Shown here in pieces: positions 5,615 through 10,396 of a stretch of DNA of 10,396 bases. The DNA comes from Caulobacteraceae bacterium UBA6225 (GTDB lineage: Bacteria > Pseudomonadota > Alphaproteobacteria > Caulobacterales > Caulobacteraceae). The notes beneath the pieces were generated by a model. It made no database searches and had not been told where the DNA came from. It saw nothing but the letters and a program-made list of their open reading frames with translations. Position numbers and translations under genes: made by a program. The stretch lies in assembly GCA_002441055.1 (NCBI GenBank), contig DJWR01000137.1, positions 602-10,997 on the forward strand, given 5' to 3'. How positions within the stretch are numbered: the stretch's first letter is position 1; every line of letters starts with the position of its first letter.

Positions 5615-5644
5615 CCTATCGGGGGCGCGGGGGGGCTGTGTCAA
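5615..5644 (-). promoter_or_regulatory. Housekeeping promoter for tRNA-Gly
   Basis: On the minus strand a perfect -35 TTGACA (5644-5639) is followed, after 17-18 bases, by CGATAG/GATAGG (5621-5615) as a modest -10. This places the transcript start within a few bases of the mature tRNA 5' end at 5605. The -35 box overlaps the TGA stop codon of the upstream Xre gene. A run of C and G fills the spacer. Confidence 0.55.
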
Positions 5645-5850
5645 CCGTCCTGCGCGGCGGCCTCATCCTCGAAGATCGCCTCGATGGACAGGTCGAACAC
5701 CCGAGCGATCCGGAACGCCAGGGGCAGGCTGGGATCGTACTTTCCGGTCTCGATCGCATTCACACTCTGCCGAGACACCCCCAGGCGTTGGGCGAGTTCC
5801 CCCTGGCTCCAGTCGCGCTCAGCCCGCAGGACCTTCAGGCGGTTCTTCAC
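5641..5850 (-). CDS. Small Xre-family (Cro/CI-type) transcriptional regulator
   Basis: This 69-residue protein is almost entirely one Cro/CI-type helix-turn-helix. It begins M-K-N-R-L-K-V-L-R-A-E-R, continues W-S-Q-G-E-L-A-Q-R-L-G-V-S-R-Q-S-V-N-A-I-E as the HTH itself, and ends in the Y-D-P-S-L-P-L-A-F-R-I-A segment and an acidic tail. This compact form is a known family often found beside small multi-pass membrane proteins, usually as an autorepressor. The GTG start has GGAGG 5 bases upstream (5856-5860) and overlaps the stop of the membrane protein (GTGA), so the two are translationally coupled. Its target is probably the 21-bp dyad at the head of this operon, which is inference. The stop codon lies inside the tRNA-Gly -35 box. 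Confidence 0.9.
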   Translation of the reverse strand: MKNRLKVLRAERDWSQGELAQRLGVSRQSVNAIETGKYDPSLPLAFRIARVFDLSIEAIFEDEAAAQDG

Positions 5851-6245
5851 CGGTACCTCCAGCGCGCCAGCAGATCGGCCAGGCCCATGGCGACACAGAA
5901 GATCGGGAACAACCAGTGCAGCTGTAGTCGAGGCGCCCCCGCCAGAAGTTCAAGAAAACCCCACACCGTCGAGATGACGAGAATGGCGCCGAGGCCCCAC
6001 AGCAACGCCTCAACCATCCGCACCTTCAGGAACTCGTCGGTCTCCTCCAGGAGATAGAGCGCCAGCACAATGATGATCCCTACCAGCGGCGCGGCCGGCA
6101 GCCCCGCCAGCAGATAGGCCCCAAGGGGGGCGCTCGGGGCGTCAATGATCGCAACAACGGTGAGAAGCAGGACCAGATAGGCCGCCATCAAGGGCCAAAA
6201 CCTGATCATCAGTCGGCGCATGGCCGGGGATTTGGGCTGCATCAT
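5847..6245 (-). CDS. Four-helix membrane protein of the Xre-linked type
   Basis: This 132-residue protein has four predicted membrane helices. A short basic N-terminus (M-R-R-L-M-I-R-F-W) precedes the first. Between helices two and three is the charged motif E-E-T-D-E-F-L-K-V-R-M-V-E-A, which resembles the conserved D-E-L/F-x-R-x-x-x-E-A loop of membrane proteins that accompany this kind of small Xre regulator. The function is not known; it may sense or sequester a signal for the regulator. I chose the first of two adjacent ATGs, 10 bp after the stop of the upstream small gene with GAGG in between. The frame stays open 48 bases farther upstream, but that would overlap the previous gene. Its stop overlaps the GTG of the regulator. 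Confidence 0.8.
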   Translation of the reverse strand: MMQPKSPAMRRLMIRFWPLMAAYLVLLLTVVAIIDAPSAPLGAYLLAGLPAAPLVGIIIVLALYLLEETDEFLKVRMVEALLWGLGAILVISTVWGFLELLAGAPRLQLHWLFPIFCVAMGLADLLARWRYR

Positions 6246-6255
6246 CGGCCCCGCC

Positions 6256-6450
6256 TCACCGCAGACCGGCCAGCGCATGGGCCGCCGGCGCAAGGGCCAC
6301 CGCCGCTGAAACGACGGCGGCGGGAGCCAGACTGAAGGTCCGCAGCAGCGGCGGATGCGCCGCCACGGCGAGGCCGAAGACGACGAACAGGGTCAGCTGC
6401 GCCATGGCGAGGGCCAGGATAATGCGGCCGGCGACTGAGCGGGGGAACAT
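6256..6450 (-). CDS. Small two-helix membrane protein
   Basis: I do not recognise this 64-residue protein by family. It is hydrophobic with two likely membrane helices (about 8-30 and 40-60), separated by a short H-P-P-L-L-R-T-F segment, after a basic M-F-P-R-S-V-A-G-R start. It is a convincing gene because of its excellent ribosome binding site AAGGAGG six bases upstream of the ATG. It is also the first gene of a compact unit, ending 10 bp before the four-helix membrane protein and followed by the Xre regulator. The ribosome binding site is inside a 21-bp dyad, so its translation or transcription is probably controlled there. Confidence 0.7.
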   Translation of the reverse strand: MFPRSVAGRIILALAMAQLTLFVVFGLAVAAHPPLLRTFSLAPAAVVSAAVALAPAAHALAGLR

Positions 6451-6457
6451 GCAAGCC

Positions 6458-6478
6458 TCCTTGTCTTAGTGACAAGGA
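6458..6478. promoter_or_regulatory. 21-bp dyad overlapping the ribosome binding site of the Xre operon
   Basis: TCCTTGTC-TTAGT-GACAAGGA has perfect 8-bp arms around a 5-base centre. On the minus strand it contains the AAGGA of the ribosome binding site for the first gene, so it could be the operator of the Xre autoregulator or an mRNA hairpin that hides that site. Further GACA/TGTC half-sites (for example at 6484-6487 and 6497-6500) lie upstream. TTGACA on the minus strand at 6502-6497 may be a -35 box, but I see no clear -10 at the right distance. Confidence 0.5.
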
Positions 6479-6594
6479 AACACGACACCCTAACCCTGTC
6501 AAGCATCCTAGACACATGCGAAATTGCGCTTGCTTCCCCGTCCGTCAGTCCAGCTAGCCTCAGGCTTCAAGGATCGTCGGGGAGAACCAAGATC

Positions 6595-6960
6595 ATGATC
6601 GGCTATGTCACACTGGGCGTCAGCGACCTGGAGCGCGCCAAGAGCTTCTATGGGACGGTGCTCTCGCCCCTGGGCGCCAAGCCCGCCTTCGGCAGCGACC
6701 GGATGCAGGGCTATTCCAATGGGGCTGGCCCCATGCTCAGCGTCTGCACCCCCTATGACGGCGAAGCGCCTAGCCCCGGCAACGGGACCATGGTGGCGCT
6801 GGCCGCACCGTCCCGCGAACTGGTGGACGAAATCCATGCGCTCGCCCTGAAGACCGGCGCCGCCGATGAGGGCGCCCCGGGCATCCGCATTCCGAACTTC
6901 TACGGCGCCTATTTCCGCGACCTGGACGGCAACAAGCTCTGTGTCTTCAAGATGGGTTAA
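6595..6960 (+). CDS. VOC-superfamily (glyoxalase/bleomycin-resistance fold) protein
   Basis: This 121-residue single-chain protein shows the two beta-alpha-beta-beta-beta modules of the vicinal oxygen chelate fold. Module one begins M-I-G-Y-V-T-L-G-V-S-D-L-E-R-A-K-S-F-Y, and module two ends A-Y-F-R-D-L-D-G-N-K-L-C-V-F. The usual metal ligands are missing: the first-strand His is Y4, the middle-strand His is absent in G-T-M-V-A-L-A, and the last-strand Glu is C116. A metal-dependent glyoxalase or dioxygenase activity is therefore unlikely; a ligand-binding or lyase-like role is possible. The ATG is 10 bases after GGGGAG (6579-6584). An open frame extends upstream to 6469 but has no family similarity. 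The gene is divergent from the Xre operon and convergent with dcd, whose stop is 9 bp away. Confidence 0.88.
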   Translation: MIGYVTLGVSDLERAKSFYGTVLSPLGAKPAFGSDRMQGYSNGAGPMLSVCTPYDGEAPSPGNGTMVALAAPSRELVDEIHALALKTGAADEGAPGIRIPNFYGAYFRDLDGNKLCVFKMG

Positions 6961-6969
6961 GACGCCCTC

Positions 6970-7992
6970 TCAGCCCCAGGGGCGGAAGTGTTTCGACAGC
7001 TTCAGCCCCTGGCGCTGGTAGTGGGAGCCGCCCTCGCCATAGAGCCGCGCGGGTTTTTCGGTGAGCGGTTCATAGACGAGACGGGCGACCGTCTGGCCGT
7101 CTTCCAAAAGGAAGGGGGTCTCGTGGCTGCGCACCTCCAGCACGCCCCGCGAGCCGTGGCCGCCGGCCTCCTCGGTGCCGAAGCCGGGGTCGAAAAACCC
7201 CGCATAATGCACCCGAAACTCCCCCACTGAGGGGTCAATGGGGGTCATTTCGGCGGCCTGCAGAACCGGGATTTCCACGGCCTCCTTCGAGGCCAGGATG
7301 TAGAATTCGCCCGGATCGAGCAGCAGTTCTCCGTGGCGTGGGACCAGCGGCTCCCAGAAGTCGTGGGGGTCGTGACCGTCTTCCTTGTCCATGTCGATCA
7401 CCCCGGCATGGCGACGGGCGCGGAAACCCGCCACCCCTTCGGTCAGGTCGACGCCGACGCTGCGCAGATCAAGCTTGGGCGGCTCGCCGCGTTTGAGGCG
7501 CAGCTGGTTCAGCCGGGTGCCGGTGCGCGCCAGGATGGAGAAGGTCTGCGGCGCGATCTCCATATAGATCGGCCCGGTATAGCCGTCGGCCACATCGTCG
7601 AAGGCCGCCCCGTGGTCGGTGAGCAGGCGGACAAACACGTCCACCCGGCCCGTAGAGCTTTTAGGGTTGGCGCGGGCCGCCACGCCCGGCGGCAGGGCCA
7701 GCGCCTCCTGCAGTTCGGCGATATAGACGCAGCCCTTTTCCAGCACTGCGCCCTTGGACAGGTCGAGCTCGTGCATGGCCACGTCTTCCAGACGCTGGAC
7801 CACCTTGCGTCCCAGGCCCGGCAGGAAGGAGGCCCGCACCCGCCAGGCGCGCGCCCCCAGGCGCAGGTCCAGGCTGGCGGGTTGCACCTGACCGGCGTCG
7901 AAGGGCCTGACGCTGGTGATCGCGCCCTGGGCGATCAGGGCGTCGATGGCCTGGCAGGGCAGGATTCCGGGCGAGAGCTTAGCGTCTGTCAT
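6970..7992 (-). CDS. dcd: dCTP deaminase, double-domain alphaproteobacterial form
   Basis: This 340-residue protein is a 2'-deoxycytidine 5'-triphosphate deaminase, which converts dCTP to dUTP for thymidylate synthesis in the cytoplasm. It is nearly twice the length of the E. coli enzyme because it carries two copies of the dUTPase-like fold. In the first half, Q-P-A-S-L-D-L-R-L-G (37-46), N-P-K-S-S-T-G-R (109-116) and P-I-Y-M-E145-I fit the substrate and catalytic motifs, with E145 as the likely proton-shuttling Glu. The second half has H-Y-A-G-F-F-D-P-G-F-G (262-272), V-L-E286-V and G-Q-T-V-A-R-L (299-305). An ATG start at 7992 is chosen for its match to the family (L-S-P-G-I-L-P); the upstream site is weak, and a GTG at 8061 would add 23 unrelated residues. 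It is divergent from metZ. Confidence 0.93.
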   Translation of the reverse strand: MTDAKLSPGILPCQAIDALIAQGAITSVRPFDAGQVQPASLDLRLGARAWRVRASFLPGLGRKVVQRLEDVAMHELDLSKGAVLEKGCVYIAELQEALALPPGVAARANPKSSTGRVDVFVRLLTDHGAAFDDVADGYTGPIYMEIAPQTFSILARTGTRLNQLRLKRGEPPKLDLRSVGVDLTEGVAGFRARRHAGVIDMDKEDGHDPHDFWEPLVPRHGELLLDPGEFYILASKEAVEIPVLQAAEMTPIDPSVGEFRVHYAGFFDPGFGTEEAGGHGSRGVLEVRSHETPFLLEDGQTVARLVYEPLTEKPARLYGEGGSHYQRQGLKLSKHFRPWG

Positions 7993-8025
7993 CACGGGGA
8001 CACTCGCCGCTGGCCCCGAGTCTGA

Positions 8026-8040
8026 CAAGACACTGTCTTG
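8026..8040. promoter_or_regulatory. 15-bp palindrome between dcd and metZ
   Basis: CAAGACA-C-TGTCTTG is a perfect palindrome with 7-bp arms around a single base, placed in the 122-bp region between two divergent genes, 34 bp from dcd and 75 bp from metZ. It is a plausible operator for one or both. I do not recognise it as the binding site of a named regulator. Confidence 0.4.
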
Positions 8041-8114
8041 GACGCCTGCCCCTTGACCCACACGCCCTGAGGCGGTTGATGCGCAGGCCTTGCATGCCTG
8101 TCGGGAGGACCCCC

Positions 8115-9299
8115 ATGGCCGAAGATCCGCGCGACTGGAACCTGGAGACCAAGCTGGTCCGGGGCGGCATGGCCCGTACGGCCTATGGTGAGATTTCCGA
8201 GGCGCTCTTCCTAACCCAGAGCTTCGCCTACGACACCGCTGCGGCCGCCGACGCCCGGTTCGCCGGCGACTCGCCGGGCTTCATCTACCAGCGCTTCGGC
8301 AACCCCACGACGCAGATATTCGAGGACCGGCTGGCCCTGCTGGAGGGCGCTGACCTCTGCCGGGCCACGGCCTCGGGCATGTCGGCGGTGCACGTGGCCC
8401 TGACCGGGCTCGTGCGGGCCGGCGACCATATCGTGGCCGGCCGCGCCCTGTTCGGCTCCTGCCGCTGGATCCTGTCGGAATGGATGCCGCGCTTTGGCGT
8501 CGAGGTGACCTATGTGGACGCCGTCGATCCCGAGGCCTGGAAAGCCGCGGTACGGGACAACACCACCTGCTTCCTGGTGGAGAGCCCGGCCAACCCGCTG
8601 CTGGAGGTGACCCCCATCGGCGCGGTGGCCGAAATCGCCCGGGCCTGTGGCGCCAAGCTGGTGGTGGACAATGTCTTCGCCACCCCGATCTTCCAGAAGC
8701 CCTTGGCGCTCGGCGCCGACGTGGTCGTCTATTCGGCCACCAAGCATATCGACGGCCAGGGCCGCGTCCTGGGCGGCGCCATCCTCGGCGGCGAACAGGT
8801 GATGCTGGAAGCCTACAAGGACATCCTGCGCCACACGGGGCCTGCCCTGTCGCCCTTCAACGCCTGGGTGCTGCTGAAGGGCCTGGAGACCCTGGACCTG
8901 CGGGTGCGCCACCAGAGCAACAACGCCGCCCATGTGGCGAACGCCGTGGCCGCCCACTCAAAGGTGCGCCAGACCGTCTATTGCGGCCGGCCTGACCACC
9001 CGCAGGCGTCCATCATCGCCAATCAGATGACCGGCGGCGGCAATGTGCTGGCCTTCGACCTCGGCAGCCGCGAGGCCGCCTGGCGGTTCCTGGACGCCCT
9101 GCAGATCGTCGACATCTCCAACAATCTCGGCGACGCCAAGTCCATGGCCACCCATCCCTGCACCACCACCCACCGCTCCATGCCGGCGGCTGAGCGGGAG
9201 TCCATCGGCCTCACCGAGGGCTGGGTGCGGATGAGCGTCGGCCTGGAGAACGCCCAGGACCTGCAGCGCGACGTCGAGCGGGCGCTCGATCAGGCTTAG
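8115..9299 (+). CDS. metZ: O-succinylhomoserine sulfhydrylase
   Basis: This 394-residue PLP enzyme of the Cys/Met-metabolism family makes homocysteine directly from an activated homoserine and sulfide in methionine synthesis. The PLP lysine is K210 in V-V-Y-S-A-T-K-H-I-D-G-Q-G-R, the cofactor-ring aspartate is D185 in L-V-V-D-N-V-F-A-T-P, and Y59-Q-R-F-G-N-P-T holds the phosphate from the neighbouring subunit. A-T-A-S-G-M-S-A is the cofactor loop. The H-I-D-G-Q-G-R form and the overall length point to MetZ rather than cystathionine gamma-synthase or lyase. The succinyl versus acetyl donor is assigned by family and not proven. The ATG has GGGAGG 6 bases upstream (8103-8108). The leader has two small hairpins (CGCC/GGCG and CAGGC/GCCTG) but no recognisable SAM riboswitch. 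The stop overlaps the hslO stop by two bases. Confidence 0.93.
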   Translation: MAEDPRDWNLETKLVRGGMARTAYGEISEALFLTQSFAYDTAAAADARFAGDSPGFIYQRFGNPTTQIFEDRLALLEGADLCRATASGMSAVHVALTGLVRAGDHIVAGRALFGSCRWILSEWMPRFGVEVTYVDAVDPEAWKAAVRDNTTCFLVESPANPLLEVTPIGAVAEIARACGAKLVVDNVFATPIFQKPLALGADVVVYSATKHIDGQGRVLGGAILGGEQVMLEAYKDILRHTGPALSPFNAWVLLKGLETLDLRVRHQSNNAAHVANAVAAHSKVRQTVYCGRPDHPQASIIANQMTGGGNVLAFDLGSREAAWRFLDALQIVDISNNLGDAKSMATHPCTTTHRSMPAAERESIGLTEGWVRMSVGLENAQDLQRDVERALDQA

Positions 9300-10207
9300 C
9301 CGCCGGTCAAGCTCTCCGGCTCCAACCGATAGGTCTTCGCGCAGTACTCGCAGGTGACATGGATGCGGCCGTCCGGCTCGACCATGTCGGCGCGCTCTTC
9401 AGCCTCGAACGAGGCGAGCACCCCGCGGATGCGGTCCTCCGAACAGCGGCAGACCGCGGCCAGCGCCTGGTCCTCAAACACCCGCACCCCGTCCTCGTGG
9501 AAAAGGCGGAACAGCAGGGTCTGGCCCGAAATTGTCGGGTCGAGAAGCTCGTCCTCGCCGATGGTCTCGAAGAAGGCTTGGCTGCGGGTCCAGGCCTCCT
9601 CGGTGGAGCCCCGGGCCTGATCCTCGGCCACGTTCTGGATCAGCATGCCGCCGGCCCGCCAGCGCAGGCCATCGCCCACATCGGCCTGGCCCACGGCCAG
9701 CCGCACCCTCGTCGGGGTCTGTTCGGACTGGGCGAAATACTGCTCGGCGCAGAGCGCCAGAGTCTCGCCCTCGATGGCGGTGACGCCTTGATAGCGGTCC
9801 ATGTCCGGGCCCTGGTCCACGGTCATGATGAAGACGCCGCCCCCCAGCAGGGTCCGCGCGCCAGGCCGCACGAAGCCCTGGGAGGCTTCAGCCACCGCAT
9901 CGGGATCAAAGCGGCAATAGCCGCGCAGGTGGCCGGCGGTGTCGTAGTCGGCCACCACATAGCGCACGGGGCCTTCGCCTTGGGCCTGGACGATCAGCCG
10001 GCCTTCGAACTTGAGCGCAGACCCCACCAGGGCCGCCAGCGCGCAGGTCTCGCCGAGCAGGTTGGCGACGGCTTCCGGATAGGCGTGGGCGGCCAGGATT
10101 TCGTCGATCGCCGGACCCAGCCGCACGAGGCGGCCGCGGACCGCGGCGTCCTCGATCTGGAACGGGCCGACGACGTCGTCGGGGATGGGGAGCGTGTTCT
10201 GGGACAT
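9296..10207 (-). CDS. hslO: Hsp33 redox-regulated molecular chaperone
   Basis: This 303-residue cytoplasmic protein is Hsp33, a holdase switched on when oxidants such as hypochlorite or peroxide release its zinc. The C-terminal zinc switch is complete: C253-R-C255, then 30 residues, then C286-E-Y-C289. The N-terminal domain carries L-G-E-T-C-A-L-A-A-L and the Gly-rich L-I-V-Q-A-Q-G-E-G-P, and G-G-G-V-F-I-M-T follows later. Length is normal for alphaproteobacterial members, which run slightly longer than E. coli Hsp33. The start is the ATG of M-S-Q-N-T; no good ribosome binding site precedes it. It lies 54 bp after argF on the same strand, a pairing I recall from related genomes, so both may be read together. 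It converges on metZ. Confidence 0.96.
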   Translation of the reverse strand: MSQNTLPIPDDVVGPFQIEDAAVRGRLVRLGPAIDEILAAHAYPEAVANLLGETCALAALVGSALKFEGRLIVQAQGEGPVRYVVADYDTAGHLRGYCRFDPDAVAEASQGFVRPGARTLLGGGVFIMTVDQGPDMDRYQGVTAIEGETLALCAEQYFAQSEQTPTRVRLAVGQADVGDGLRWRAGGMLIQNVAEDQARGSTEEAWTRSQAFFETIGEDELLDPTISGQTLLFRLFHEDGVRVFEDQALAAVCRCSEDRIRGVLASFEAEERADMVEPDGRIHVTCEYCAKTYRLEPESLTGG

Positions 10208-10261
10208 GGCGAGGCCATATAGGCGCCTCGCGCCCCGATTGCGAGCCCGGCTGTGGCGGCC

Positions 10262-10396
10262 TCAGATCGCCCCGAAGCACCAGGCCAGGATCGACTTCTG
10301 GGCGTGGATGCGGTTTTCCGCCTCGTCCCAGATCTTCGAGCGCGGGCCATCCATCACCGCATCGGTGACCTCCTCGCCGCGGTGGGCGGGCAGGCA
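10262..10396 (-). CDS. argF: Ornithine carbamoyltransferase, C-terminal end
   Basis: Only the last 44 residues and the stop are in the window; the start is beyond the right edge. C-L-P-A-H-R-G-E-E-V is the catalytic ornithine-binding H-C-L-P motif, in which the cysteine and leucine contact the substrate. It is followed by the family ending W-D-E-A-E-N-R-I-H-A-Q-K with A-W-C-F. The enzyme joins carbamoyl phosphate to ornithine to give citrulline in arginine synthesis. The E-N-R-(I/L)-H-A-Q-K ending with a long T-D-A-V-M-D-G-P helix fits an anabolic ArgF. It lies upstream of hslO with 54 bp between them. Confidence 0.93.
   Translation of the reverse strand, partial: CLPAHRGEEVTDAVMDGPRSKIWDEAENRIHAQKSILAWCFGAI

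Noticed and set aside
7333..8025. A 230-codon plus-strand open frame opposite dcd.
   Set aside because: The minus strand encodes a full double-domain dCTP deaminase with recognisable motifs. The plus frame shows no domain.
8041..8114. Possible SAM riboswitch in the metZ leader (SAM-II is frequent before such genes in alphaproteobacteria).
   Set aside because: The conserved SAM-II core with its A-rich pseudoknot strand is not there. Only two short GC hairpins (CGCC/GGCG, CAGGC/GCCTG) are visible.
9359..10222. A 287-codon plus-strand open frame opposite Hsp33.
   Set aside because: The minus frame encodes a complete Hsp33 with its four zinc cysteines; the plus frame has a shadow-like composition and no motif.

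Overview
The base composition is high-GC, with strongly GC-ending codons and GGAGG-type ribosome binding sites. Together with the protein families present (double-domain dCTP deaminase, metZ, an hslO-argF pair, a retropepsin-like membrane protease, a zf-TFIIB protein), this suggests an alphaproteobacterium, most likely of the Caulobacter/Phenylobacterium type. That placement is inference. Most of the window reads as an ordinary chromosomal segment of small transcription units. I see no insertion sequence, phage gene, CRISPR array or clear sign of recent transfer.

Layout. Positions 1-1214, minus strand: the start of a Tat-exported multicopper oxidase (CopA type) behind a MerR-like promoter, a small lipoprotein, and a one-zinc-ribbon zf-TFIIB protein with a Gly-Glu-Arg repeat tail. 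Positions 1442-5363, plus strand: a PKHD-type iron/2-oxoglutarate hydroxylase; a dihaem-type membrane cytochrome b translationally coupled to a membrane-anchored LuxR-type regulator; a nitroreductase; a membrane-anchored retropepsin-like protease; and a limonene-epoxide-hydrolase-like protein with all its catalytic residues. Positions 5531-6450, minus strand: tRNA-Gly(CCC), preceded by a tightly packed three-gene unit (small membrane protein, four-helix membrane protein, Xre-type regulator) that starts at a 21-bp dyad. Positions 6595-10396: a VOC-fold protein (+), dCTP deaminase (-), O-succinylhomoserine sulfhydrylase (+), Hsp33 (-) and the last 44 codons of ornithine carbamoyltransferase (-).

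How the genes may work together. Most are housekeeping functions: pyrimidine deoxynucleotide supply, methionine and arginine synthesis, oxidative-stress chaperoning, a glycine tRNA. Two small units look like self-contained regulatory systems. One is the coupled cytochrome b/LuxR pair, preceded by an unusual three-copy TAAGC element; it could be a membrane redox or metal sensing unit. The other is the Xre regulator with two membrane proteins, controlled through a dyad that overlaps its own ribosome binding site. The membrane anchoring and the operator assignments are inferences from sequence alone.

Starts were chosen on ribosome binding sites. Three genes (the hydroxylase at 1442, cytochrome b at 2254 and the Xre regulator at 5850) begin with GTG next to a clear Shine-Dalgarno sequence.
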